From Phytophthora sp. 'mugwort' (taxonomy: Eukaryota; Oomycota; Peronosporomycetes; Peronosporales; Peronosporaceae), in the NCBI GenBank assembly GCA_033558025.1, contig JAUCEF010000046.1, forward strand, positions 1 through 42,035: a stretch of 42,035 nucleotides of DNA. Direction: 5' to 3'. The position numbers and the translations under genes are program-made. Within the stretch, counting starts at the first letter, position 1. Each line of letters starts with the position of its first letter. Positions 19,827-29,510 of the stretch are shown in pieces. The notes under the pieces were generated by a model. The model was not told the DNA's origin, did no database searches, and was given only the letters and a program-made list of their open reading frames with translations.

Positions 19827-20207
19827 ATGTCAACAATTAATCAATTATTTTTAAAAAAACAAAAACGTTTAGAAAAAAAAAAAAGAAATAAAAGTCCAGC
19901 TTTAAAACAATGTCCTCAACGTAAAGGTATTTGTTTAAAAGTTTATAATACAACACCTAAAAAACCAAATTCTGCTATGCGTAAAGTAGCAAAAGTACAC
20001 CTATCTAGTAGGTATACAATAATTACTTATATTCCAGGTATTGGTCATACTTTACAAGAACATTCAATAGTATTAGTTAGAGGAGGTCGTGTAAAAGATT
20101 TACCTGGAGTAAAATATCATGTAATTCGTGGTAAATATGATTTATTAGGGATTTATTCTCGAAAAACATCAAGATCAAAATATGGAACTAAAATACGAAG
20201 AGTATAA
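19827..20207 (+). CDS. rps12: Ribosomal protein S12
   Basis: Decoding-centre protein S12 (uS12), 126 aa. Highly conserved blocks are [15 protein letters not shown] and [21 protein letters not shown]. The frame is open further upstream through trnV, but ATG 19827 ([10 protein letters not shown]) is the family start. The start of rps7 overlaps its last 26 nt, the bacterial str operon order. Confidence 0.98.
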   Translation: MSTINQLFLKKQKRLEKKKRNKSPALKQCPQRKGICLKVYNTTPKKPNSAMRKVAKVHLSSRYTIITYIPGIGHTLQEHSIVLVRGGRVKDLPGVKYHVIRGKYDLLGIYSRKTSRSKYGTKIRRV

Positions 20208-20613
20208 AATAAAAAAATTATTTATAAATATGTTATTAAAAAAAGGAAAAAAAACTTGTTCTGAAAACATATTTATAAATATTTTAATTACTTTAAAAAA
20301 AATTACAAAACAAAAACCGAATTTTATTTTATTTAAATCAATTGAAAATTTATTACCGAAATTAAAAGCAATAAGTATTCCAAATAAAAAACGAAATAAA
20401 AAAAAAAAAAAAAAAGATAGATATTTTTTAATGCTTTTAAATGAAGATAAACAAATTAAAAAATCGATATCGTGGTTACTTTTAAATGCAAATTTAAAAA
20501 ACATAACAAACGAAATTATTCAAACTTCAAAAAATAAAAGTAAAACAATCAATACAAAAAAACAATATTATAAAAATATAAAAAAATTAAAATTTAATCT
20601 TATTTTTGATTAA
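20182..20613 (+). CDS. rps7: Ribosomal protein S7
   Basis: Small-subunit head protein S7 (uS7), 143 aa. Signatures are [21 protein letters not shown] and a C-terminal [15 protein letters not shown] block corresponding to the R-A-I-RWL region. A Lys-rich insertion (KKKKKK near residue 73) replaces the usual R.GG..YQVP loop. ATG 20182 overlaps rps12 by 26 nt and keeps the normal spacing to [14 protein letters not shown] 20230 is the fallback. Confidence 0.92.
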   Translation: MELKYEEYKIKKLFINMLLKKGKKTCSENIFINILITLKKITKQKPNFILFKSIENLLPKLKAISIPNKKRNKKKKKKDRYFLMLLNEDKQIKKSISWLLLNANLKNITNEIIQTSKNKSKTINTKKQYYKNIKKLKFNLIFD

Positions 20614-20673
20614 TTTTTTTAAAATACATTATTTATCATTAAATAATTAATTATTACAAATTATAAAATTCTT

Positions 20674-21588
20674 ATGAAAAATTATTATTATATTAATAAA
20701 AAAAATTTACAAATAGAAACTACAACAAATGATTCTAATATCGATAAATTTCAAAATGATTTAAAAATTTTAAAAGAAATTAGTAATAATATACAAAATA
20801 CACAAAAACATCCTTATCATTTAGTAGATCCAAGTCCTTGGCCTTTTATAATTTCTTTTGGACTTTTTTTTTTAACTTTTGGTGGTGCTATGTATTTTCA
20901 TGGTTATATTGGCAGTAATTTCTTAATTTTAACAGGATTTTTAATGATTATTTTAACAATGTATACTTGGTTTCGTGATATAGTTAGAGAAGCTGTATAT
21001 GAAGGTCAACATACTAAACAAGTACAATTAGGTTTAAGAAATGGTATGCTTTTATTTATTTTTAGTGAATTACTATTTTTTGTTAGTTTTTTTTGGGCTT
21101 TTTTTCATTCAGCTTTAGCACCAACACCTGAAATTGGATCTTTATGGCCACCATTAGGTATTGAAACTGTTAATGCTTGGGGTATTCCTTTATTAAATAC
21201 TGTAATATTATTATCATCTGGGGCAACTATTACTTGGGCACACCATTCAATAGTTTTTGGTGATAGAAAAAATGCTATTTTAAGTTTAATTATTACAATT
21301 TTATTAGCTTTTTTTTTTACTTTAATTCAAGCCTATGAATATATTGAAAGTACTTTTTCAATTTCTGATAGTATTTATGGTACAACTTTTTTTTTATTAA
21401 CAGGTTTTCATGGTATTCACGTTATTGTAGGTACTATTTTTATTATAGTAAGTACTATTAGATTAATTAATCATCATTTTACAAAACAACATCATTTCGG
21501 TTTTGAAGCTGCAGCTTGGTATTGGCATTTTGTAGATGTTGTTTGGTTATTTTTATTTGTAGCAGTTTACTGGTGGGGAGGTAATTAA
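20674..21588 (+). CDS. cox3: Cytochrome c oxidase subunit III
   Basis: Complex IV subunit III, 304 aa, seven membrane helices. Signatures are HPYHLVDPSPWPF, FWAFFHSALAPTPEIGSLWPP, GFHGIHVIVG, and the C-terminal EAAAWYWHFVDVVWLFLF. About 45 hydrophilic residues (Asn/Lys/Thr-rich) precede HPYHLVDPSPWPF, where many homologues begin within a few residues. The next in-frame ATG lies inside helix 2, so this extension is part of the gene. Confidence 0.98.
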   Translation: MKNYYYINKKNLQIETTTNDSNIDKFQNDLKILKEISNNIQNTQKHPYHLVDPSPWPFIISFGLFFLTFGGAMYFHGYIGSNFLILTGFLMIILTMYTWFRDIVREAVYEGQHTKQVQLGLRNGMLLFIFSELLFFVSFFWAFFHSALAPTPEIGSLWPPLGIETVNAWGIPLLNTVILLSSGATITWAHHSIVFGDRKNAILSLIITILLAFFFTLIQAYEYIESTFSISDSIYGTTFFLLTGFHGIHVIVGTIFIIVSTIRLINHHFTKQHHFGFEAAAWYWHFVDVVWLFLFVAVYWWGGN

Positions 21589-21612
21589 TTTATTAAAAAA
21601 TTAATAATTTTT

Positions 21613-22334
21613 ATGGTTAGTCCTTTAGAACAATTTGAAATTTTACCTATTTTTCAAATACCTTTTGTATTTACTAATGCTTCTTTAATTTTAGTAATAG
21701 GTTTAGTTTATTTATATATATTTACATGTATATAAAAACTAAATTTATTCCAACACGTTTTCAACAAATTTTTGAAATGATTTTTAATATTACAATTGAA
21801 TTAACTTATTCTAGTATAGGAAAAGCTGGTAAATATTTTGTTTCATTAATTTTTGTTGTTTTTTTTTTTATTTTATTATGTAATTTAATAGGAATGATTC
21901 CATACAGTTTTACTATAACAAGTCATTTAATTATTACGTTTACTTTAGCATTAACAATTTATTTAGGTTTTAATTTAATTGGAATTAAAAAACATAAATT
22001 TAATTTTTTAAATTTATTATTACCTAGTGGTGCAAGTATAGCATTAGTTCCCATCTTAGTACCTATTGAATTAGTTTCATACATTTTTCGTGTAATTAGT
22101 TTACCTGTACGATTATTTGCAAATATGATGGCTGGACATACTTTATTAAAAGTAATTGCAGGTTTTGCTTGGGCTATGTTAAATGTAAATAGTTTTATTT
22201 TTATGGCACATTTTATTCCATTAATAATTATTGTATTATTGGTTGGTTTAGAAATTGCTGTAGCTTTAATTCAGGCATATGTGTTTACGATTTTAACGTG
22301 TATGTATATAAATGATGCTTTAAATTTACATTAA
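21613..22334 (+). CDS. atp6: ATP synthase F0 subunit a, frameshifted
   Basis: F0 subunit a, which forms the proton half-channels against the c-ring. ATG 21613 starts MVSPLEQFEILPIF, the expected N terminus, and runs 40 codons to a stop at 21733. The rest of the gene, from IKTKFIPTRFQQIFEMI, lies in another frame and ends at 22334. It includes the essential arginine in SLPVRLFANMMAGH. One added base near 21720-21724 (for example in the TTT before ACATG) restores 723 nt and 240 residues. Without it the main frame would lack the first membrane helix. Confidence 0.92.
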
Positions 22335-22370
22335 TAAAATATACAAAAATAAGATATAATATTTTATATT

Positions 22371-22444
22371 GGAAAAATAGCTCAGTTGGTTAGAGTGGTA
22401 GCTTGTCACGCTATAAGTCGCGGGTTCAAGTCCCGTTTTTTCCG
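22371..22444 (+). tRNA. trnD: tRNA-Asp (GUC)
   Basis: Acceptor GGAAAAA/TTTTTCC and anticodon GTC, between atp6 and nad3. Confidence 0.95.
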
Positions 22445-22478
22445 TTTAAATTTATTATATTTAAAAAAATTTATAAAT

Positions 22479-22832
22479 ATGTTATTAAATTATTCAAATA
22501 TTTTTATATTCTTAATATTAAGTTTATTTTTATCAATTTTAATTTTCATTTTATCTTTTAGTTTAATTAAACAAAAAGATGATTTAGAAAAGTTAACAGC
22601 CTATGAATGTGGATTTAATCCTTATGATGATGCTAGAAAAATTTTTGATGTAAAATTTTATTTAGTAGCTATCCTTTTTATTATTTTTGATTTAGAAGCT
22701 GTTTTTATTTTTCCTTGGGTTTTAACTTTAAGTTCAAATTTTTCATGGGGATTTTGGACTATGATTGAATTTTTAGTTGAATTAGTTATAGGTTTTATTT
22801 ATATTTGGTGTAGTGATGCTTTAGAATGGTAA
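22479..22832 (+). CDS. nad3: NADH dehydrogenase subunit 3
   Basis: Complex I membrane subunit, 117 aa, three helices. The conserved loop YECGFNPYDDARKIFDVKFYL carries the cysteine exposed in the deactive state, and FIIFDLEAVFIFPW marks helix 2. The frame is open back through trnD, but ATG 22479 gives the family length. Confidence 0.98.
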   Translation: MLLNYSNIFIFLILSLFLSILIFILSFSLIKQKDDLEKLTAYECGFNPYDDARKIFDVKFYLVAILFIIFDLEAVFIFPWVLTLSSNFSWGFWTMIEFLVELVIGFIYIWCSDALEW

Positions 22833-23023
22833 ATTATTTAAAAATATAAAAAAATTTATTGTTATTAAATTAAAAAAATTTTTATAAAATTATTTTAACT
22901 ATATTAATTTTAATATAATTTTTTTTAATAAAATTATATTTTAATTTAAAATTAGTTAAAGTATATAATAATATTATATATAATTTAAAATTTTTTATAT
23001 AATTAAATATTCTAAAAAAGTTT

Positions 23024-23034
23024 ATTCTTTAAGA
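23024..23034 (+). promoter_or_regulatory. Candidate promoter motif upstream of atp9
   Basis: ATTCTTTAAGA, 36 nt before atp9 and in its direction, identical to the copies before cox2 and nad5. Confidence 0.3.
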
Positions 23035-23046
23035 TATTTTAAATAA

Positions 23047-23298
<252 letters not shown>

Positions 23299-23461
23299 TT
23301 AAAATTAAATCCTGAAAAATATGATAAAAATTAATTTTTATCGTATTTTATGTTATATATATACTAATACTGGTTATAGTATTTATTTTAGAAAAAAAAT
23401 TATTTATTTTTTTAATATATAAATATTTATAATTATAAATATTTATAATTATTTTTTATTT

Positions 23462-24028
23462 ATGAAAGTATTAAAAAAATTTAGTCAATATTTATTACAG
23501 ATTTTACCAATAATAAATTATACTTTATATAAAAATGAATTATGTATAAATATTTCTACAAAAAATTTAATTCCTATTTTATTTTTTTTAAAAAATCATA
23601 CAAATACTCAATTTAAAGTATTATCAGAAATTTGTGTTATAGATTATATTAATAAAAAAAAACGTTTTGAAATAATTTATAATTTATTAAGTATTCGTTT
23701 TAATAGTCGTTTAAAAATTAAAATAATAATTAATGAATTACAACCGGTAGATTCAATTATAAAAATATATCAATCAGCCAATTGGTGTGAAAGAGAAGTT
23801 TGGGATATGTTTGGTATTTTTTTTTTATACCATCCCGATTTAAGACGGATTTTAACAGATTATGGTTTTGAAGGACATCCTTTACGTAAAGATTTCCCTT
23901 TAAGTGGTTTTTTAGAAATTTTTTATAATGAATTAAAAAAACGTGTTGTTTATGAACCCATTAATTTATCACAACAATACCGATTATTTGAATTTAATAA
24001 TCCTTGGAATAATAAAATAAATATGTAA
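23462..24028 (+). CDS. nad9: NADH dehydrogenase subunit 9 (30 kDa)
   Basis: Complex I peripheral-arm subunit, 188 aa. The family signature CEREVWDMFGIFFLYHPDLRRILTDYGFEGHPLRKDFPLSG is intact near residues 110-155. ATG 23462 gives the usual N terminus. It is followed by cob 47 nt downstream. Confidence 0.97.
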   Translation: MKVLKKFSQYLLQILPIINYTLYKNELCINISTKNLIPILFFLKNHTNTQFKVLSEICVIDYINKKKRFEIIYNLLSIRFNSRLKIKIIINELQPVDSIIKIYQSANWCEREVWDMFGIFFLYHPDLRRILTDYGFEGHPLRKDFPLSGFLEIFYNELKKRVVYEPINLSQQYRLFEFNNPWNNKINM

Positions 24029-24075
24029 TATTTTATTAATTATTTTTGCTTTTAGGTAATTTTTCATTTCATATT

Positions 24076-25251
24076 ATGAGATGGAATAAAAAATCATTAT
24101 TTGCGATTCTTAATAATCATTTAATAGATTATCCTACACCTATTAATTTAAATTATTTTTTTGGATTCGGTTCGTTAGCTGGTATTATGTTAGTAATACA
24201 AATTTTAACAGGTATTTTTTTAGCAATGCATTATACTCCACATATTGATTTAGCTTTTAATAGTGTTGAACATATTATGAGAGATGTAAATAATGGTTGG
24301 TTAATTAGATATACACATGCAAATGGAGCATCTTTTTTTTTTATTGTTGTATATATTCATATTTTTCGTGGTTTATATTATGGTTCTTATATCACACCAA
24401 GAGAAGCTATATGGTCTTCTGGTGTAATTATTTTTATTTTAATGATGGCTACAGCTTTTATGGGTTATGTTTTACCTTGGGGACAAATGAGTTTTTGGGG
24501 TGCAACTGTTATTACTAATTTATTTTCTGCAATACCCTTAATAGGAAAAGATATTGTTGATTGGCTTTGGGGCGGATTTGCTGTTGATAATCCAACATTA
24601 AATCGTTTTTTTAGTTTACATTTTACATTACCTTTTATAATTGTGGGTGCCGTATTGATACATTTAATTTTATTACATGAAGTTGGTTCAAATAATCCTT
24701 TAGGTATTACATTAAAAAATGAAAATATACCTTTTTATCCATATTTTTATACTAAAGATTTATTTGGATTAATGATCTTATTTTTGATTTTCTTTATTTT
24801 TATTTTTTTTTATCCTAATACATTAGGTCATCCCGATAATTATATTGAAGCAAATCCAATGAAAACACCTTTACATATCGTACCAGAATGGTATTTTTTA
24901 CCGTTTTATGCAATTTTAAGATCTATTCCTAATAAAATTGGCGGTGTTATAGCTATGTTTGGTTCATTACTTATTTTATTAACAATACCTTTTACAAATT
25001 CATCTGAAATTAGAAGTACAGCTTTTAGACCTATATTTAAAATTTGTTATTGGTTATTAGTTATAGCTTTTTTATTATTAGGTTGGGTTGGACAATGTCC
25101 AGTTGAATATCCTTATACTGAAATTGGTATTATAAGTATGATTTATTATTTTTTTTTTTTTATAATAATTATACCATTTTTAGGTAAATTAGAAACTTAT
25201 TTAGTACGTTATAATATTAATAAAAAATCTTTAATAAATAAAAATAAATAA
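24076..25251 (+). CDS. cob: Cytochrome b
   Basis: Complex III core subunit, 391 aa, eight helices, two b hemes. Landmarks are [20 protein letters not shown] (Qo site region), the histidine pairs of helices B and D, and [22 protein letters not shown] at 24046 would add 10 residues, but ATG 24076 ([12 protein letters not shown]) matches the family start. Seven nt after the stop the sequence enters the left palindrome arm in the middle of nad11. Confidence 0.98.
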   Translation: MRWNKKSLFAILNNHLIDYPTPINLNYFFGFGSLAGIMLVIQILTGIFLAMHYTPHIDLAFNSVEHIMRDVNNGWLIRYTHANGASFFFIVVYIHIFRGLYYGSYITPREAIWSSGVIIFILMMATAFMGYVLPWGQMSFWGATVITNLFSAIPLIGKDIVDWLWGGFAVDNPTLNRFFSLHFTLPFIIVGAVLIHLILLHEVGSNNPLGITLKNENIPFYPYFYTKDLFGLMILFLIFFIFIFFYPNTLGHPDNYIEANPMKTPLHIVPEWYFLPFYAILRSIPNKIGGVIAMFGSLLILLTIPFTNSSEIRSTAFRPIFKICYWLLVIAFLLLGWVGQCPVEYPYTEIGIISMIYYFFFFIIIIPFLGKLETYLVRYNINKKSLINKNK

Positions 25252-25258
25252 TTTAAAT

Positions 25259-26830
25259 TGTATTCATTGTACACGTTGTGTACGTTTTGCTAATGAAATT
25301 TGTGGAATTGACGGTTTAGGTACAACAGGTCGTGGTAATAAAACTGAAATTAATTTTTATTCTTCAAATATTTTTAAATCCGAATTTTCTGGTAATTTAG
25401 TAGATTTATGTCCTGTTGGTGCATTAACTTCTAAACCCTATACTTTTAAAGCACGTTCTTGGGAATTAAAAAAAAAAGAGGGTATTGCTATTTTAGATAG
25501 TATTGGTTCAAATATTAAAATTGATATTTTTAATAATGAAATTATACGTATTTTACCTAAAACTAATTTTAATATTAATAAAGAATGGATATCAGATAAA
25601 ACAAGATATTTTTTTGATAGTTTAAAATATCAACGATTAAAATATCCATTATTAAAAGATAATCAAAACAATTTTCATAGGATTTCTTGGTTAGATGCTC
25701 TAAATATTATTAATAAAAAATTGATAATTACAGATAGTTTTAATGCTAAAAGTATTATTGGTGATTTAACTGATTTAGAATCTCTTTTTTTATTAAAAAA
25801 AAATTTAAATAAATTAGGAATTTCAAATGTAAATTATGAACAATTTTTAAAAAATCGACAAATTAAGATAAATTCTGATTTAGCTTCAAATTTTTTATTT
25901 AATAATACTTTAAAATCTATTGAAGAATCTGATGTTTGTTTAATAATTGGTAGTGATATTCGTCAAGAAGGTTCTATTTTAAATATTCATTTAATTAATC
26001 GTTTAAAAAAAGGAAATTTTAAAATAGCATATATCGGTAATAAAATTAATTTTACTTATCCAGTAAAACATTTAGGATTAACTTTTAAAACTTTAATAAA
26101 TATTATTTTAGGAAAACATGTATTTTGTAAACAATTAAAAAAAGCAAAAAAACCTTTAATTATTATAGGTAGTAATATTTTAAATCAAAAAAATGGTTTT
26201 TTTTTATTATCAAAATTAAAAAATTTATCATTTATTAACCATAATATTAATTTCTTTAATTTTCAAACTTCTTTAATTAATTTTTTTGAAATTACTTTTC
26301 CAAAATCATTAAATATGTTAAATAATTCAAAATTATATTATTTATTTAATACAAATTTACAAAATAAATTAAAAATAACTAAAAATAGTTTTGTTATTTA
26401 TCAAGGACATCATTTTACTAAAGATGCTCAAAATTCAAATCTAATTTTACCTGGATTAACTTTTTTAGAAAAAAATGGAATGTATATTAATTTAGAAGGT
26501 TTTATTCAAAAAAATGAACAAATTTTAAATGTAAATATAGAACAACGTAAAGATTCTATAATTTATAGAAATCTTTATAAATTTTTATTAAATAAAAATC
26601 AATCTAAATCAGAAGCTTTTTTAAAAATTAAAGATATTTTACCTTATTTATTAAAAAAAAAAATAAAAATTATTTATAATTTTAGTTTTAATAAAAAATT
26701 TTTAAAAATTAATATTAATTTTTTAGATTCATTAATTAAAAATAATTATTATACAAATATATTAGAACAATATTCAAAAATATTGATTAATTCTAATAAA
26801 ATTTTCAAAAATCAATCAAAATTATTATGA
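25259..26830 (+). pseudogene. nad11: nad11, 5'-truncated copy in left palindrome arm
   Basis: This copy begins abruptly at the Cys codon of CIHCTRC, equivalent to residue 146 of the complete gene on the other arm, with no start codon. From there it is open for 523 codons, through the remaining Fe-S region (DLCPVGALTSKP) and the molybdopterin-like domain, to a TGA that overlaps the nad1 ATG (ATGA). It has the intact 3' part that the right-arm copy lacks. The 2Fe-2S domain is absent, so this copy alone cannot encode a normal subunit. Either it is a duplication remnant or the duplication is an assembly product. Confidence 0.85.
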
Positions 26831-27807
26831 TATACACAATTTTAAAATTTTTAATTTTCATATTACCTTTATTAATTGCTGTGGCTTATTTTACTTTAGT
26901 TGAACGTAAAATATTAGCTTCTATTCAAAGAAGAAGAGGACCTAATGTTGTAGGTACTTTTGGATTATTACAACCATTAGCTGATGGTCTTAAATTATTC
27001 GTAAAAGAAACAATTTTACCAAGTAATGCTGATGTAATTTTATTTATATTTGCACCTATTTTAGCTTTTTTTTTAAGTCTATTAAGTTGGACAATAATAC
27101 CTTTAGGTTTTGGTATGTTTTTTACTGAATTAAATATTGGTATTTTATATTTAATAGCAATTTCATCTTTAGGTGTATACGGTGTTATTATAGGTGGTTG
27201 GTCAAGTAATTCTAAATATTCGTTTTTAGGGGCTTTAAGATCAACAGCACAAATGATTTCATATGAATTAACTATTGGGTTTTCAATTCTTTCAGTAATT
27301 GTTTGTGCAAAATCTTTAAATTTAATTTCTATTATTTGGGCACAAAAAACGGTATGGTATTGTTTTCCTCTTTTTCCTATTTTTATAATTTTTTTTATAT
27401 CTTGTTTAGCAGAAACAAATCGACATCCCTTTGATTTACCTGAAGCTGAAGCTGAATTAGTTTCAGGTTATAATGTAGAATATTCTGCAATGGGTTTTGC
27501 ATTATTTTTTTTAGGTGAATATGCTAATATGTTATTAATGAGTAGTTTAACTACGATTTTATTTTTAGGTGGTTGGTTAGCACCTTTCCCTTTTAGTATA
27601 AATTGTATTAATTTTTTACCCGGATCTTTTTGGTTTAGTATTAAAATTTGTTTTTTTGTTGTTTTATTTGTAGTTGCTCGAGCTATTTTACCTCGATATC
27701 GTTATGACCAATTAATGCGTTTAGGTTGGAAAGTATTTCTACCTTTTTCATTATCCTGGTTTTTATATACTGCAAGTATTTTAATAAGTTTTAATTGGTT
27801 AATTTAA
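26827..27807 (+). CDS. nad1: NADH dehydrogenase subunit 1, intact copy
   Basis: Complex I subunit that forms part of the quinone chamber, 326 aa, eight helices. Signatures are [37 protein letters not shown], and [25 protein letters not shown] with the acidic loop. The ATG overlaps the nad11 stop by 4 nt (ATGA). The uninterrupted copy is this one; the right-arm copy carries several frameshifts. Confidence 0.98.
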   Translation: MIYTILKFLIFILPLLIAVAYFTLVERKILASIQRRRGPNVVGTFGLLQPLADGLKLFVKETILPSNADVILFIFAPILAFFLSLLSWTIIPLGFGMFFTELNIGILYLIAISSLGVYGVIIGGWSSNSKYSFLGALRSTAQMISYELTIGFSILSVIVCAKSLNLISIIWAQKTVWYCFPLFPIFIIFFISCLAETNRHPFDLPEAEAELVSGYNVEYSAMGFALFFLGEYANMLLMSSLTTILFLGGWLAPFPFSINCINFLPGSFWFSIKICFFVVLFVVARAILPRYRYDQLMRLGWKVFLPFSLSWFLYTASILISFNWLI

Positions 27808-27809
27808 TT

Positions 27810-28112
27810 ATGAATATTTTAAATCATTTTATTTTTACTTTTTTTTTATTCTGTCTTGGATTATTTGGTATAATTTTAAATAGACAGAATATTATTATTA
27901 TTTTAATGTCTATTGAATTATTATTATTATCAATTAATTTAAATTTTATTTATTTTGCAGTTTTAATTGATGATATAATAGGACAAGTTTTTTCTTTATT
28001 AATTTTAACAGTAGCTGCAGCAGAATCAGCTATTGGATTAGCTATTATGATTATTTTCTTTAAATTATATGGAGATATTTCAATTTATAAAATAAATTTA
28101 TTATCATTATAA
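27810..28112 (+). CDS. nad4L: NADH dehydrogenase subunit 4L, intact copy
   Basis: Complex I MrpC-like subunit, 100 aa, three helices. Signatures are [29 protein letters not shown] and the C-terminal [18 protein letters not shown], with the two conserved membrane glutamates. It starts 2 nt after nad1. Its last codons run into the palindrome centre. Confidence 0.97.
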   Translation: MNILNHFIFTFFLFCLGLFGIILNRQNIIIILMSIELLLLSINLNFIYFAVLIDDIIGQVFSLLILTVAAAESAIGLAIMIIFFKLYGDISIYKINLLSL

Positions 28113-28290
28113 TAAATTTATTTTATAAATTGAAATATCTCCATATAATTTAAGAAAATAAATTTATTATAATGATAATAAATTTATTTTATAAATTGAA
28201 ATATCTCCATATAATTTAAAGAAAATAATTTATTATAATGATAATAAATTATTTTATAAAATTGAAATATCTCCATATAATTTAAAGAAA
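28060..28290. repeat. Palindrome centre with 66-bp tandem units
   Basis: GAAATATCTCCATATAATTT occurs at 28132, 28198 and 28264, exactly 66 bp apart, and its reverse complement lies at the end of the left-arm nad4L. Each unit carries the nad4L 3' end plus TTATTATAATGATAATAAATT. The third unit has small homopolymer differences. Confidence 0.9.
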
Positions 28291-28533
28291 ATAATCATAA
28301 TAGCTAATCCAATAGCTGATTCTGCTGCAGCTACTGTTAAAATTAATAAAGAAAAAACTTGTCCTATTATATCATCAATTAAAACTGCAAAATAAATAAA
28401 ATTTAAATTAATTGATAATAATAATAATTCAATAGACATTAAAATAATAATAATATTCTGTCTATTTAAAATTATACCAAATAATCCAAGACAGAATAAA
28501 AAAAAGTAAAAATAAATGATTTAAAATATTCAT
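28254..28533 (-). pseudogene. nad4L: nad4L, frameshifted copy in right arm
   Basis: The ATG equivalent lies at 28531-28533. A short T run near codon 5 (CATTT in place of CATTTT) breaks the frame at once. The remainder, from [12 protein letters not shown], is open and ends at DISIL because of another run-length change. The intact copy is at 27810. Confidence 0.85.
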
Positions 28534-28535
28534 AA

Positions 28536-29510
28536 TTAAATTAACCAATTAAAACTTATTAAAATACTTGCAGTATATAAAAACCAGGATAATGAAAAAG
28601 GTAGAAATACTTCCAACCTAAACGCATTAATTGGTCATAACGATATCGAGGTAAAATAGCTCGAGCAACTACAAATAAACAACAAAAAAACAAATTTTAA
28701 TACTAAACCAAAAAGATCCGGGTAAAAAATTAATACAATTTATACTAAAAGGGAAAGGTGCTAACCAACCACCTAAAAATAAAATCGTAGTTAAACTACT
28801 CATTAATAACATATTAGCATATTCACCTAAAAAAAATAATGCAAAACCCATTGCAGAATATTCTACATTATAACCTGAAACTAATTCAGCTTCAGCTTCA
28901 GGTAAATCAAAGGGATGTCGATTTGTTTCTGCTAAACAAGATATAAAAAAAATTATAAAAATAGGAAAAGAGGAAAACAATACCATACCGTTTTTTGTGC
29001 CCAAATAATAGAAATTAAATTTAAAGATTTTGCACAAACAATTACTGAAAGAATTGAAAACCCAATAGTTAATTCATATGAAATCATTTGTGCTGTTGAT
29101 CTTAAAGCCCCTAAAAACGAATATTTAGAATTACTTGACCAACCACCTATAATAACACCGTATACACCTAAAGATGAAATTGCTATTAAATATAAAATAC
29201 CAATATTTAATTCAGTAAAAAACATACCAAAACCTAAAGGTATTATTGTCCAACTTAATAGACTTAAAAAAAAAGCTAAAATAGGTGCAAATATAATAAA
29301 ATTACATCAGCATTACTTGGTAAAATTGTTTCTTTTACGAATAATTTAAGACCATCAGCTAATGGTTGTAATAATCCAAAAGTACCTACAACATTAGGTC
29401 CTCTTCTTCTTTGAATAGAAGCTAATATTTACGTTCAACTAAAGTAAAATAAGCCACAGCATTAATAAAGGTAATATGAAAATTAAAATATTTAAAATTG
29501 TGTATATCAT
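28536..29510 (-). pseudogene. nad1: nad1, frameshifted copy in right arm
   Basis: The start is equivalent to 29510. Coding is scattered over several frames by one-base A/T run changes: for example GCTGTGG follows TTAAT instead of TTAATT near 29460, and GTAAATATT replaces GTAAAATATT near 29430. Long stretches ([39 protein letters not shown]) match the left copy exactly. Either a decaying duplicate or uncorrected sequence. Confidence 0.87.

Larger units (their letters stand above)
25259..28112 (+). repeat. Palindrome, left arm (about 2.85 kb)
   Basis: The reverse complement of this segment is found at about 28113-31069. The arms carry nad11 (partial), nad1 and nad4L. The left edge at 25259 is inside nad11, 7 nt after cob. 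The arms meet with no unique spacer at the nad4L 3' end. Confidence 0.93.

Noticed and set aside
20175..20504. 109-aa minus-strand ORF opposite rps7
   Set aside because: Antisense shadow of the Lys-rich rps7 gene.
23321..23422. 33-codon ORF between atp9 and nad9
   Set aside because: No membrane or family pattern, within chance expectation for this spacer.
28060..28290. Covalently closed linear telomere at the palindrome centre
   Set aside because: Reading through a hairpin end would mirror everything beyond it, but the arms become unique at 25259 and 31069, so only about 2.9 kb is mirrored.
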